Below are positions 13,129 through 26,989 of a DNA stretch of 64,000 nt, piece by piece. The position numbers and the translations under genes are program-made. Source of the DNA: Silurus meridionalis (taxonomy: Eukaryota > Chordata > Actinopteri > Siluriformes > Siluridae); contig NC_060899.1 in NCBI RefSeq assembly GCF_014805685.1, forward strand, positions 9,292,790-9,356,789, in the 5' to 3' direction. The stretch's first letter is position 1. Each line of letters starts with the position of its first letter. The notes under the pieces were generated by a model. The model did not search any database. It was not told the origin of the DNA and was given only the letters and a program-made list of their open reading frames with translations.

Positions 13129-14465
13129 TTTATAAAGAGGCTCCAGGTTCAGGCACAAACTGCGAAGTGATCACTCAACTTACTTTACCAAGCCTACTTT
13201 TGTGAATGATGATATTGTTTTGGCCTGTTTCTCAGTTTCATGATTATAATCTAGCCCAGTTTAAAGTTAGTATGAAAATCATCTTACCCTTTTATTTTGC
13301 TTTTGAGTTAAAGAACGATTTTCCCTGCACTAGCATCCACCTCTCCTTGTCATTCTTGACCCAGAGAGAATACAATAACATACAATAATTAATAACATTT
13401 GTTATTTGATTTGGGGATGGCATCCAGACTCTGAAGCAAACCTTAATTGATTTAATACTTTAAAAAATGTCCTATCTGTTTTTGGATCCAATCTCCCTTT
13501 TATTATAAAATGCATCTATATTTTATTTTTAAAGCAAAGAAATGACATGGGAGAACACAAATGACACTGTCATCTTTTAGAAGGCAAAATCTGTCATCTG
13601 TTATAATAAAGAAACATTTCTTCATTATAAACTCTATCTTATGATTACATACTGCTACACAATGTCAGTGTGCACAATGTCATATGCTTTATATTAGTAT
13701 TTAGTATTAGTATTAGTACTTTTGTCATTAATGATCATAAATACCAGCAATTGAAATCAGCCAAAATGGTTGAGTTTAGGCAGATGAGGATTAGTAATAA
13801 GTTACAAGTGCAGTGTGGGAGAGTGTAATGTTTTGTCAAATCCTGCCCACCCAATATGACAGATTATAGTTAAACGTATTGACACATAAAGTAAATTATT
13901 TTATTTTCTAAATTCTATTCTGCAACTTCAAACTCTTTACCCTTGTTTTTTATTATTTATTAAAGTGTAGGTTACCAACGGGTCTTAAAATGCATTTCAC
14001 TACGTCATACAGTGTATGGTTATGTATGTGATAGGAACTTCTAAAATATAGAGCATCAGATAAAAAAATATAGTATTAATAATTTAGTATTAATAATATA
14101 GTAATATAGTATTAATGATTTTCTGCCACTCTAAGTGATTTTATTGTGGTAGCAATGATGCTCTGACACAATCTCACTGGTCCTTTGAAACAAGAAGGTA
14201 AGGATGCTGTTTAAATGTTTATATATCCAAGACATAATGGTAGAAAGTTGTTGAAATGTTTTCTAAATTAGAATAGGCAGCAAAAATTGGTTAATCTCTT
14301 AAGTGTGCGAGGAACCCTGCTGCAGTAAAATCAGCTTTTTTGGCAAACTATGCGTCCCACTCAACGATCAATGACCACAGCTATTTTCAAAGTCAAATGT
14401 TTAAACTGTAAAACTGTTGAAGGCCCAAACAGCCATATTATCTGCCACATACAGTACATAATCAT

Positions 14466-15036
14466 ACACAGTATATCATGATACGACCCTGCTCGCAAAA
14501 TTTTACCCTATTTCACGAGCAAATTTTGAAGGCAGGAGCAAACCCACACTGCTGGTTCCCCGTTTTCGCCTGAGGGTAGCATCAGTCGCTTAGTTGACGA
14601 CGTATCGCTTGTTCGCTCTTGTTGTTCTCGTTGCAGCAAAAACTTTGCTGTTATATTTTTATTTCACTAGAAATCTTGAAAAATGTCTCCCAAGAAAATC
14701 AATGATGGTGCTGCGAAAACGAAAGTAAATACAATTACCATGGAAACCAAGAAGGTTACGAGCGTGGTGTGCGTCTCACACTCGCAATCAACCACTATCA
14801 CATAGGTAAGTGTTAAATTATGTTTACATTACGGTAATTTGTGGTGTAATTGTTTGTTAAAATAGGCTAAAAATACTTTTTAAGTGCAGAAATAAGCGAT
14901 CGAATGAGGTCTTGGAACGGATTTAATCACTTTTACATTCATTCCTATGGGGAAAATCAGTTCGAACGTACGAGCAAATGGACCTACGAGCAATTTTCAA
15001 GAACGAGTTATGCTCGTACAACGGGGTTTTTCTGTA
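14466..15036 (+). mobile_element. Pogo/Tigger-like DNA transposon, internally deleted
   Basis: CpG-rich ends surround a 40-codon remnant starting at ATG 14683 (MSPKKINDGAAKTKV, then ETKK), which looks like the N-terminus of a pogo/Tigger transposase before its CENP-B-like helix-turn-helix; it stops at TAG. The 3' end (CATTCCTATGGGGAAAATCA, CGAGTTATGCTCGTAC, TCTGTA) is typical of Tigger 3' termini. The terminal inverted repeats are diverged. No active transposase remains. Confidence 0.65.
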
Positions 15037-16677
15037 TAACATAAAATAGAATTAAGAATGAAAATAAGGGTAAAAATGTAAACGTTAAAAGTAAAATTAT
15101 CCAGACATGTTTAATACAAGTGCAGTATTAAAAGGTTATAGCAAACATGGTCTAACTGTAAGCTTATCGATTTGGTCAAAGATTTGGTCTCATAAAGTCT
15201 TGCAGTCAAGTTTAGAAAAATCACTGTCATTCAACTTAACAGTATGGGCAGCACCAGCCATCAATTGTTGACTATATGGGTAAGCTTAGACCTGCTTTTG
15301 CAAATACTTAATAGGGAGGACACTAAACACACAATATTAATATGCAATTTAGTAGTGCTAATTCTATTTTTAATTTATCCCAATATTCATAACGTCTCTC
15401 TAAATGTCAGACCTGTCACAGTGTCAAAGGGATGTTATTTATAACAAAAGCCATGCACTGAATACCCGGGGCTGATAACATATACACCTCCCTGCTGATG
15501 CCAGCAGAAGATTATTCATATTTCTATAAATACAATAGGAGCATATCTGAGCAAATGTGAGCTTGTCAGGTAACTGCTGTCTGCCTGCTCAGTGAAGAAA
15601 ACCTGCTGTTCACATTCACACTTCTGTTCACTCTACTCTTTTCTTCTTTCATCCTAGATGCTGTAGCCAGTAAGCCATGCCAAAATACTGACAAACAAAA
15701 CAGAAAGAGGTAGGAAGAAGACCCTTTTAGGAACCAAGAACTGGCTGCAGTGTTTTGCTGGTTTCCTGTTTGAAAAGTGTATGATACTTTTACAGTACTC
15801 CATATTAAGGAATACGATGAAGAGACAGCAAAAAGAAACACTGTAAACTAAACAGTCATCCATCTCTTCTCTGCCTCTTACTTTAAGGCACCTAAATGTT
15901 CACTCTCAAGAGAGATTCTGCAGTGTGTTAGAGAAAGACAATTGGGCTTTGATTGGGAGCGTATGTATCCACAGCATACAGGCAGTCAGGCTTTCAAGAC
16001 AGCATTTTAAGTGGGAGTGATTGTAAGGAGAAAAAACAGATAATCACACAGAGCCACAAGTGAAGAAAACAAGTAAGTCTCTTTCTATTCGTTTCCACTC
16101 AAAAGCCTGTTTCTGGAAACACACGCTTCTTAAAGTCTCTAACGTATGCGCCTTGTGAAACTGAAGACTTTTAGTATAAAGTTATGAGTTTTTCACAAAC
16201 TTTTTTTATCACATTCACCAAATTATTCACAGTAGTTAATAAATATGAATAATATTATTTAACATAAATAACCAATTAATAATTTGGGACATGAATGGGT
16301 CGCATCGATAGATATTTGGCTCATGTTGATCAGGTTTCTCATGGTTGCTTGTCATACACATCTCAGTGAAACATCACACCATTCATGGCTCCATTGTTTT
16401 ACCAAATAATCGGTTTGTCAACAGTAACTGAGACAAATACATTTCTAAAGCTGAGAAAGAGCATCACTAGATGCATACAGAAAAAATATTTTGTCCCAGA
16501 CAAAAATAATTTTTTTTTAAATAATTTTTATTATAAGTTTGTTTATTTTTTGTCATGTTTTGTGTGCTGTCATTTGTCTGTTGTCATTCGATTAGAATTT
16601 AACACTGTGTCTTGAATCAATTACAGGATACATTTTTTCTGAAACATAAACAAGGGGAAAAAGCTCACAGCTCTTAC
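15037..16677. other. klhdc8b intron, 5' portion
   Basis: Begins, in gene direction, at the donor 16677. No second exon recognised. Confidence 0.5.
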
Positions 16678-17068
16678 CTATCTCCAAAGCAGTAATGCCC
16701 ATTGATGCCTGTCCCAATCCAGTCTTCTTCTCCCACTTGCCTTCATCAGGGTGGTAGATTTCCACAGATGACAGTGGACTCTGCTGAGCATCCATGCCCC
16801 CCATCACCACCAGTTGGTCCCCCAGTGCCACAGCTGACGCCCCAGCCCTGGCAGTAGGCAATGGGGGGAGTTGACACCAGCTTTGGCTCTCTAGGTCCAG
16901 GACCTCTACAGAGTCCAGAGGCATTCCATTCTCGCTGCAGCCCCCCATCACATAAAGGCGGTCGCTCCACAGCACAGGTGTGCAGTAGACTCTGCATGTA
17001 GCCATTGGAGGGAAAACCTCCCATTGCAAAGATTTCAAAGGACTTACAGCCATCTCAGGCACTGGCAT
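16678..17068 (-). CDS. klhdc8b: Kelch-domain protein, klhdc8b-like, first coding exon
   Basis: The 130 complete codons encode the N-terminus of a small kelch-repeat protein. A short leader with WEVFPPM and CRVYCTP is followed by two kelch blades, each with the double-glycine signature (VMGGCSENG, VMGGMD) and a later aromatic (QSW, GKW). The PLPTARAG stretch and overall spacing match what I recall of KLHDC8A/8B, and 8B fits the chromosome-3-like synteny. The family is about 350 residues with six to seven blades, so roughly a third is present. The ORF runs past the exon: a good donor (ATAG|GTAAGAG) follows at 16677, so later codons are intronic. The next exon is not recognisable in 1-16.6 kb and should lie left of the window. 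Two starts are possible, ATG at 17068 or ATG at 17053 (MAVSPLKS); the second aligns better with the family start. KLHDC8B is a cytoplasmic kelch protein linked to cell division in mammals. Family sure; 8A versus 8B less so. Confidence 0.82.
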
Positions 17069-17926
17069 GGCTTTACGTGGGCCCAGAGGCGATAGAACAT
17101 TACAGGGACCAGGCAGCAGGAAAACAAGGCAAACAAAATAAGAGATGTTAATCTATCCAAAAATGTTTGCCTTTGGAGCAGCAGCTATTTTCACTTTGCC
17201 AGAGTAACAAGCTTTATTCCGTTTTCTCCACAAAAGGGGAAAATTCAGCTGCAGTAAATAAACCAAAATCTGGCCATAAGTTTCTCCTGTTTTTAATTCA
17301 TTTTTGTTGCTTCGACCATCAGATAACCATTAACATATAGATCACTTATTTGCTTTGCTACTTTGGTGAAATACTGGATCAGTTAAAGTAAGACTGGAAA
17401 ACTGTCATGCATGCCAAAAGTGATGCTCCAACAGGATAAATTCGGTCAAGTTTTAGGTGTAATTCCTCCTAACAGTTCTCATTACTTATCAGGGGGTCTT
17501 GGTCTGGCTTGATCTTCAGTAATCCACAACAGTGATTTCTCATGCAGTGCTCATTTCCTCTCCTTCACAGCCATAAAAAAGCAGAAAAGCCCCTGGAAGC
17601 AGTCGGCTTCTGGATAATCAGATATTTGATCACCTGATCTAGAGGCTGGCAAAGAGAAAGTAAAACAAAATAGAAAAATGACTTACAAAGAGAAAGGGAA
17701 TGACAATGAGCAATATATAGGCAGATAAAAATATTAATTGCAGTGTAAATTTGCCCCCTCCAGTAGGCTTATTCTGATTGTGGTAGCCACAGGTCCTTCT
17801 GGGATTCTTCCTGCAAAACAGTCCAGGTGTCAAATAAACCCTGTCACCCACATGATTTGATGGCCAAAGCACTGACATTTACCATTTACTACCTTGACTC
17901 AGATAATAAAACAATTGGCAGTGTGC

Positions 17927-18054
<128 letters not shown>

Positions 18055-18492
18055 CAGAGAGAGAGTGAGGGGAATGTGGCAAGTTTCAGTAGTATGGCCA
18101 ACATCATAGGTCAACCTCTCTACAGGGAATTACAGCTCGGAGCAGGAACCGCAGCAGTGTAATTGGGACCTGCGCATTTCTAATTAGTAATCTTATTAAG
18201 ATGAGGTATGTGATGGGAACAGCTGTGTAGGACTGAGGTGGAAAAAAAAAGCAAAGAGAGGGGGGAGAATGCAAAAAAGACTGTCAGACCATAAACAGGA
18301 CACGTGTTAGTGAGGGAGAAAGAGCCAGAGTCACACAGGATTGATTAGAAGCTTGCTGTAGCGTAGCACTGAGAAATGAGGATGAGTGTGTGTATGTGAG
18401 AGGTGAGCAAAAAGATAAGACTATGCCACTCAGATGCTGATGAAGATAAGATGGATGAAGAAAAGATGGAGTAAAAGATAAGGATGCTGAGG

Positions 18493-18493
<1 letters not shown>

Positions 18494-18548
<55 letters not shown>

Positions 18549-18576
18549 GTGTGTGTGTGCGTGTGTGTGTGTGTGT
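18494..18576. repeat. (TG)n microsatellite
   Basis: About 41 TG units with two GC interruptions. Confidence 0.95.
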
Positions 18577-19028
18577 AAGTAATTTGTAATTAATGTCACT
18601 GATAACAGTGACCTACACTATGCTTCGACTGCTTCACTTCCCAGCACATACCCATCATAATGACGCTATGTCTTTTCTATATGATTTCTCCAGTATATTC
18701 ATCATCAATCATTTACAAACAGTTCTCAAAAATGTTCCACTACAAGTACACAGAGTTAAAAGTGAGTAAAGCAGAAGAAAACAAACACTTAAATGTAAAT
18801 GATCAGTTACCCAGAACACATGCTTCGCTTTATCTTCAGATATTACTTCACTGAAAATATCTGAAGCCGTTGTCCTTCATAGTTTGTAGGAAATATTTTC
18901 CAGATGATGTATTTTCATCAGACAGGAGTTCAATGGGATTGGCAGATAAGGGTCTGTAGCCAGCTTCTGTATGATTTCCTAGAAACCAAGAGAGAAACAG
19001 AAATAAATACAAGACATTCAAGACACAC

Positions 19029-19036
<8 letters not shown>

Positions 19037-19110
<74 letters not shown>
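19037..19110. repeat. (AG)n microsatellite
   Basis: 37 uninterrupted AG units. Confidence 0.95.
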
Positions 19111-19113
<3 letters not shown>

Positions 19114-19479
19114 GTCCCTCTGGGAGTTGTCATCCACTAATTAGAATTCTTAGAAGTGGATTACTGTAGGAGTACAATTTAGATAACAGGTGACTCTTTA
19201 ACGTATATAATATACTTATCTACTTCACAATAAATTACTGCAACAAACACAGTCACCATGAACAACAAACTATTGTGCTATTGTACCATATACAACAAAC
19301 TTTTTTACAAAGATACATTTTTTACATGTTTTGCAGTTCATTCACTTGAAATGTGATGAGAAAGACGTTGGAAGACATTGTGCTTTTGAAAGAATATTTT
19401 AGTCCATATCTTTGCAGTAAGAATATACTGCAGTGATGCTTGCACAGATGAAAATCTATTAAATTACAGTCTTACATTT

Positions 19480-20270
19480 CAGAAATGTCTATAACAATAA
19501 TAAACAATAATTGTAATAACAATATAACTATAAATTTTTGTTAATATGAGAGAGTGAACATGGAAAAAAAAAGTAAAAATATTGAAAATATAAAAAAAAA
19601 ACATGTCAGGGCTAGGGTCTTGCTTGTTTAAGTAAATCTCACAAAGCGGCCAATAACTGCCAAAATAATTCAGATTTGTTCTGTAAGTCATGTGTAAGTT
19701 TTTCCAAAGGGAGAAGATTAGCCATTTGTGTTAAACACCTATTCAGCGTTGGATATCATGTACCTCATACTGAAAAGGTTTCATTTTATTACAGTCCCAA
19801 AATAAATGCATTAATGTTGTTATTTCAGCTTTACATTCAAAACACAACTGAGATCCATTTCGGTACATTTTATGGAGGCGTACTGGGGTGAGGTATATTC
19901 TGTATATGAACTTGAATTTTTGCTCATTTATAGAGCTTGAAGCTGATTAATGAAAAACCTCCTCACATATAGAGAGACATTCATCATCAGTGAACGGTCC
20001 TCTTACTTTAAATATTTGCCATTGCGTAACCACCCCCAAAACTTTCAAATACTCTCAAATTCTTTTCAGATTTCTTTTTCATGATTCAGAATAGATCCAT
20101 ATTTCTTTTTTAGGATCTTGAAATTATAATTACGTTGCTATTTTTTCTCTTTAACCTCAGGGAATGCAAATATTTGTTTATTTCCAATAACCAGCTCACC
20201 ATTTCACATAGAGTAATTTAGAGAATTGTGATCTGAAATGAAAGATTTTCTTCTTCTTCCTTTCTATTTA
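19480..20270 (-). mobile_element. L1-like LINE, C-terminal ORF2 fragment
   Basis: Minus-strand translation around 19690-19930 gives KFKFIYRIYLTPVRLHKM followed by CFECKAEITTLMHLFWDC. This is the end of an L1/Tx1-type ORF2 with its C-terminal cysteine motif (C-x2-C ... H-x4-C). The sequence further upstream (to about 20270) is broken by stops and indels. Relic; the 5' part is missing. Confidence 0.6.
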
Positions 20271-21337
20271 CAGTTGTAGAATCTTTACTTTCCTTCTGAC
20301 AGATTCAGCCTGAAAAATCAGTCTTTTCAAAAGACATAGTTTTTCTCTTTTGTTAAAAAATATGCAGTTTGGTGAAGTCTTACAATATTTTGGTAAATTA
20401 CTAAGTGAATGAAGTAAAGATAAATGCATATGAGGGAGTCAATCTGAAATGGCAATAAAAGAACAAAAACCGTCCTCTGTGGTCAGCCTTGTTTGAAATT
20501 ATTTCGATTTTCTATGTATGTTCCACCTGTCTTATTCCTCCCCTTATTCTTGTCCCCCTTTTTTCACAGCTGCCTGTCTTCCCTGTGTGTATAAATAGAA
20601 ATTAAATAAAAGGGAAAAAATTGCTCCTTTCCAAACAGAATTTCTAAAGCTCAGGCTCCCTGTAGAGCTTTACAGAGTGTCAGCTTAATCAACAGTGATT
20701 TCCTCCATATGACAGGTTTGGCACACACATACACAAAGCCCCAAGAAAAAAGCCAGAGGCCACAGAATTGTGTGTAAGAGTGAGATAGAAAAAGAAAATG
20801 GCAGGTAGCCACCTAAATTGCTACGTTCCTAATGTAGAGCTTCAAAGCATTCGACAAAACAGAAACATTAGAATGTTCCTAAACGTTAGTTTAAAACAGG
20901 AAATAAACTTTCAGCACAATTGAGCTGAGAAGAGAAATAAGATTAGATGTGAATGACAGTGCTGTTATTACACAAGCGCACTGAATACAATAGAGTACGT
21001 ACCTATAGAGTCACCAACTAAAACGCATTCATAAGACACGTTTTAGAAATGGCAGTTTGTTTATCGTATTCATTATGAAATGTGATGTTAAATGAGAAAA
21101 TATTTCATTTGAGTCTTTGCACATACAAAGAAGTCACTACTGATCACTACTAAGCAATGCTGACTGACTGCAGAAAAACTCAAAAGAAGCAGCAGATAAG
21201 TCTTTCCATAAGTGTATGTTTTAAAAAAGAAAGTGATGAACTGTTTCTTCTTTTAAAAAATCCGTATCAGCTTGGCAGTGACTCTCATTGTGCCACCCCC
21301 TTTCTCCCTGTAGAAGAAGTACAGTGAGACAGCTGGA

Positions 21338-21545
21338 ACAAGTCATGTCAAGTCAAGTGGCTTTTATTGTCATTTTAACCATATACAGCTGGTAAAGTAC
21401 ACAGTGGAACATAACACTTTTCCTCTAGAACCAAGTTGCTACATTAAACAACACAGAACTACAAGACACAAAATAGAACTAACTAAAGCTATGCAGTTTA
21501 AGAAAAAAAACAAAAAAAAAAACAGAACTAAACAGTAAGTATGCC
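21338..21545. repeat. Interspersed repeat, family S
   Basis: Begins GTCAAGTCAAGTGGCTTTTA and continues with TTGTCATTTTAACCATATAC and a run of ACACAGAACTACAAG-type words. A related stretch occurs at 34680-34880. I have seen similar text in other fish genomes, but cannot name the family. Confidence 0.55.
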
Positions 21546-22619
21546 TTTAAGATAATAGAACACTAAACTGTTTTTTCTGTGTTGTTGTCTGGGCTCCACA
21601 CCAGACTGGGTGGTGCATCTTTTATCCTCTGGCACATCCTAGATTCATCTAAATGCAGCTTTGAGGTATCTGTGTACATCCTCCCCTGCTGGCAAAATCA
21701 GCTTGAAATTCAGCGTGATGCTTGTGGACATCTACAATTCATCTCTACTAACTTCTGCTACACTCTCCGAGTCAAATTCATTCCAGTGTGGTAGTCCCTA
21801 ATCAGACTCTCCTGTACAACCAAAAGAATTCTTTAATGAAAAAAACAACACTGAGCAAAATCTGATGTATATGAATTTTGGCTGTGCACAAACTGTATGT
21901 ATATATTCTACATATGTTTTAAGACACACAATGAAACACACAATATAGGTCAGCTTTTTCATGTACACACACAGTTTATATACATCCACATAAACAATCA
22001 ACAGTGCCAAAGCCATCTGTGGTAAATAGTCTAGAGAACATAATTTAGTGTGATGGATGCTATTCTCTCTTTCCTTTGCCAGTCACAGAGCTAACTGTCA
22101 ATGTCTAACGACTCATGAATGTGGAAAAGAGTAGACAATGCTGTCTTCCAAGTGGGTTACTCTAGCTTGGGTTGTACTGTAAGATGACTGGCAGGTTTGA
22201 AAAGACGTAGCTCTGACTTCATCCTCCCAGATTAGTAGCTGCTGTGTGATAAGGAAAGCTAAAGAACCAAATTTACAGATGGTTTTGTGTTCTAAATGCA
22301 ACAGAACCATTAGAGCATATATTATTGCTATTAAGAAAATGAATGGCCAAATGTACAACTAGTAAAACACTTTAAATGAAGAGAGAGCCAAAGTAAAGTG
22401 GTACAACACTGCATAAAAAAAAAAACATGAATTGAGAACATTAGACAAACGATAAAAATAATACATGTATGTTTTCTGGTTGTCCAAACAACTACAAACA
22501 TTTTGGGATGGAACACAGTGGTCCCCTTGAACTCGCAGGAGTTACGTTCTAAGAATTATCAGGGGTTGATGAGCATCACTGACAGTGTACACTGTATAAT
22601 GAGTTTTTCTTTCTTAACA

Positions 22620-23165
22620 AAACAGCAGTATATTCTATGGTGTGGTCTCCATATTCTATGGTGTGGTCTGCTGGGGCAGCAGCATCTCTACTGCAGACAG
22701 GAAAAGACTGGACAAGCTGATCAGGAAGGCCAGCTCAGTCCTGGGAATTCCCCTGAACACTGTACAGGAGGTGGAAGAAAGGAGGATGGTAGCAAAACTA
22801 TCATCATTGCTGGAGAATGCCTCTCACCCCCGTATGAAACCGTTTCATCGTTGAGCAGCTCCTTCAGTGACAGACTGTTACATCCTAAGTGTCTGAAGGA
22901 GCGTTACAGAAGGTCTTTTCTCCCTGCTGCTATTAGACTTTACAATCAAAGCTGCTCCCAGTAAACCGGTCACCATAATACACACCTAACATAATACCAC
23001 CTGTGTGCAATACTACCTGCAATACATACTTTTTCCTTATTTGTATTTATACATTGTGTTGTGTATATACTTGTACACTATAGTATGTGTCTATTCTTTT
23101 ATATATTTGCTGCTGTAAAAAAAAAAAAAGAAATTTCCCCACTGTGGGACGAATAAAGGTATATC
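22620..23165 (+). mobile_element. Non-LTR retrotransposon 3' fragment (Rex1/CR1-L2-like)
   Basis: Frame one (22642-22854) reads VCWGSSISTADRKRLDKLIR and AKLSSLLENASHP; after a frameshift near 22850 the other frame continues SDRLLHPKCLKERYRRSF and AAIRLYNQ. This is the conserved C-terminus of a fish LINE reverse transcriptase. The 3' end has an A run, then TTTCCCCACTGTGGGACGAA and TAAAGGTATATCTTA, a typical LINE 3' tail. Short direct duplication at the 5' end (TATTCTATGGTGTGGTCT twice). Not functional. Confidence 0.75.
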
Positions 23166-24369
23166 TTATTTTATTTGGGAGAAAAAATTTTTAAATATCA
23201 ATGCTGAAAATTATATCCATGACAAAAACAACCAAAGTCAAACAAAGTGAAATATTAAGAAAGTGGGGAAGAGAAGCAAAATGAGCAAAAAACGTATAAT
23301 TTAAACCGAATGAATAGCACTAGCAAAGCTGTACATGTTTGACATGATAAGCGGCAGTGATGATATCTTGCCTTATCATTCAAATGTGTTTCCAAATCAG
23401 ATGCTCCATTGCTCCTTATCCTGAATAAAGCTGCAACAAAACAAAATGAATCACACATAAACACATACACACACAACATACTTCATACCCCCTGCTGACA
23501 AGTTCCCCATCAGCAATTTATACATTTCTTACACACACACACACCCACACACACGCACGCACACACAAACACACACCACCCACTGTGATATAACTTGTGA
23601 AAATATTCAGTTTCAAGGAACTGCAGCATAAAGCAGCACTTACTGTGGCCTTTAAAAACCCTCTTTAGTTAAATTACATTAAAAGCTACCAATGAAGTCT
23701 AATGGATTGTAGAAATTGTGCTTTTTTGTTTTAGTCCCTCACTTTCGCAAATATTTAGCTAAGTACACTTTGGAAAAAGAATGTACACTGTGGAAATATA
23801 TTTTCTACCTGATTACCTGATTTCTACTTTATATTTTATAGCTCATCTGCCTGACAACAATTCTTCTCATGTTAAGTTCACATTGCTTGTATTTACAGTA
23901 TTTCTTTTGTAGGATAATAGCAAAAGTCCAGTGACCTATTAGTATCTATACTATCAATCACTATAATATCAATGTGTCAAATCTGAATACAGTTTAATCT
24001 TCTGATCTACTTTTATACTTTTTCTCTCGCAATTCTGATTTTATTCCTCTAAATTCAGAATTTTATTTCCAACTTTTTTGTGAACATCCAACATTTCTGG
24101 TGCATCCACCTATAATCTTGTTGTCAGCCTGAAGTTTAATGCTGATGGTGTATGAATGAGGCCACCTCTGCTTTGTCTGTCTTGTTCCATCTCTCTTATT
24201 ATGAGAACGAATTCTCTGTTCAGGGATCAGAGGCTTAGTTTGAAAATGTAATGCTCTGTGTGTAGTTAAATTGACTAAACAAAGCATATTAAGGCAAATT
24301 ATTATTATTAATCATGCAGATGATTTTTTGTATTCTAATTACTCTAGCTACTTGTTGACTTGGTTAACT

Positions 24370-24810
24370 CATAGACTGAATTGTTGCAAGGCTACAAAAA
24401 ACCTGCTGCTGCACTGAAGATTTCCAGGAGCACAGTGGCCTCCACAATTCTCAAATGGAAGAATTGTAGCACAACCAGGACTCCTCCAGGACTTGGCCAA
24501 ACTGAGCAATCAGGGTAGAAGGGCCTTAGTAGAGGGAAGCGTCCCCTCTGTGCAAAACCCATGAAAGCATGCTTGGAGTTTGCCAAAAGGCACCTGAAAG
24601 ATTCTCAGAATGTGTGGAACAAGATTCTCTGGTCTGATGAAACCAAGATTAAACTTTTTGGCCTCAATTCAAAATTTTACGTCTGGAGAATTTCAGGCAG
24701 CGCTCATCACTTGCCCAAAACCATCCCATAAGTGAAGCATGATGGTGGCAGCATTAGGCGGTCCGGGTGTTTTTTTGCAGCAGGGCTTTGGCAACTGCCC
24801 CAATTTAAAA
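24370..24810 (+). mobile_element. Tc1-like transposase fragment (family 1)
   Basis: The plus strand carries a decayed middle section of a Tc1-like transposase: CACAGTGGCCTCCACAATTC (helix-turn-helix region), GTTTGCCAAAAGGCACCTGA, TCTGGTCTGATGAAACCAAG (D-containing catalytic block) and AAGCATGATGGTGGCAGCAT. Stops in all frames. Its 3' counterpart may be at 27600-27945. Confidence 0.75.
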
Positions 24811-26179
24811 GTTGATTGGCCCCTAAAGTGTTCCTGTCCTGTCACACATCACTGATCTACTGTATGTCAAAGTGCTCAATTCTGAAGATCTATTTGAAAT
24901 TTAACCCACAGAACAGTTAGTGCCTAATCTCATAAAGGCTGCTGCTTTTGTGTTATCCTCAAACACAAAATCTTTAATTAAAGAACGTTTTTAACATTTA
25001 AACTAAAGTCTCTAAGAGCATTGGTCACTTACCTCATCTTTTTGTAACGATAGGAAACTAGCTAGCTACAACAATACAGTAGATAGTTTATTAACTCGTT
25101 TCATAGTTTATAGATTGTTGTATAACATCTAGCTACACATTAGCTCAAGGTTGAGCAATTCAGGGAACCATTCAATATTTGGTCCTGATCTAGAGAAGAA
25201 TTTTTGTAAATAAATATTGAGCTGCATTTGGTATGTCATAACTGTGAGATGCACAGAGACTTTGACACAGTTCTAACTTGAATGGAACACATTTAGCACT
25301 AATGTTAATGTTAAGTGTTTTTTTTATTAAAAAAATGTAATAACAATATTTGAAAACATATAGAAAACAGTAGAGAAAGAATAGAAAGGACATTCTTTGA
25401 AATTTGTCCACACACCCATGAATGTTTTTGTGTATAAGATAAAGACAGCCTGAGTTTTAGTTTATATTATAAGGAGATTATAATCCATCAACTTCAGAGC
25501 CACAGATACCAAGCAGTTCTTCTGGCTCAGTTCTTCAAACTCTGTATTATATTTTATTTAGTGTATATATGTCTGTACAATGAAAAAGAAAAGTGGAAAA
25601 AAATAAATAAAACAAAACTGCTTAAAATATTTAAATTGTGATTGTAAAAGTTTTTACCAAAAGCAGAAAGTTAAGGGTTTTAAGCAACAATTAAGAAAGC
25701 TTGACAAAGCCAGCAACTTTATGTGGCCTCATTTTGGCCCCTACTGCTTTCAAAAAATATTCTGTTAATATAATTTTCTAATCTAATAATCTGTCACTGT
25801 TTATTACAAAGACCTGCAAAATATTTGAGACAAAACCCATTGAGAATATCACAAGGTGAGGATTAAGTTTTATTATTTTTTTAACAATGACCAAACTAAT
25901 TTTATCAAGTTTTTTTATTACCCTTTAAGCTTAACTTTTGTTATGTTTGTTATGTAGCTCTTCATTTAATATTTGCTTCTTAGGTTTATAAATAATACTG
26001 AATTTGCCATGTACTTTTTGCACTTTAGAAAGAAATGGATGAGTAAACACTTTAAAGCTCCTGGGGAACACAGCCTCTTTGTAAAGAGCCTCTAGAGATA
26101 CAGATTTCTATTTTCTTCGCTGAGGTTCTGCTTGACCAATTTATAAATCTGTCTAACTGCAGAACAGCAATACCCAGTG

Positions 26180-26180
<1 letters not shown>

Positions 26181-26218
<38 letters not shown>

Positions 26219-26242
26219 CCCCTCCCTCCCTCTCCCTCCCCT
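26181..26242. repeat. (CT)n/(CCCT)n polypyrimidine tract
   Basis: CT units grade into CCCT and CCCTCC units. Confidence 0.9.
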
Positions 26243-26989
26243 TTGACCCTCCTGTGGTGGGACTAAAGACTGAAAATATTCTAGCCATGGGAACAAAACT
26301 AAAGTGAATAATAGCTCTAGGGAAATGTTGCCTACGCAAATTAAAGAGGGATGCGTACTCTGAGTGATCAAGTCAGTTCTAAGAATGTAGGGTGTAGTAC
26401 TGAAAGTGGGTGGAGACAATCATCAGAGAGGAGTCTATGCTCCAATCTATGCACACAGAGTATAAGTGTAGGTGAGCTAGTACACATTAGTGAACAGAAA
26501 TACTGATTTAAAAACTTCCCTACAATGTATTAGACGTTTCTATGAAATAAAGCTACCCTGCCCAGGTCATTTAAAATACTTGTAATGTATAAGGAATACA
26601 ACACTTTGGGTCGGTACAGATTATTAACAACATATTAGCCCTCTTATCTGTTTACAATTATACATTATATAGTAAAAATATTTATAAAGCAAGCTTATTC
26701 GAAGCAATGATGATATATTTTTGTTAAATAACAGCATATTTAAAATATCATTAAAAGGAAAATCAAATAGCAAAGGGCATAGGCAGTACAATATGTCCTG
26801 AAAAACAAAAAGAGACCTCGCACAAACAGAGATCTAACAGGCTAGCAAAGAAAAACAACTGCATTTGATGAGAGCTTGAATAAAATCCTTAAAACAGCAG
26901 TCAGTGACCTCACTTCCACAGGTCAAAATAGACATGAGCCACACATGTTCTAAAACTAAGATCAATTATAAGGCCAAAATGTAGAGAAA

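Larger units (their letters stand above)
10383..14465. other. Intron or intergenic DNA with microsatellites
   Basis: Holds the CA, GAAA and CACAGA tracts listed separately; otherwise AT-rich and without coding signal. Confidence 0.5.

Noticed and set aside
16592..16677. Continuation of the klhdc8b frame past 16678
   Set aside because: Sequence after the GTAAGAG donor no longer resembles kelch repeats; it is intronic read-through.
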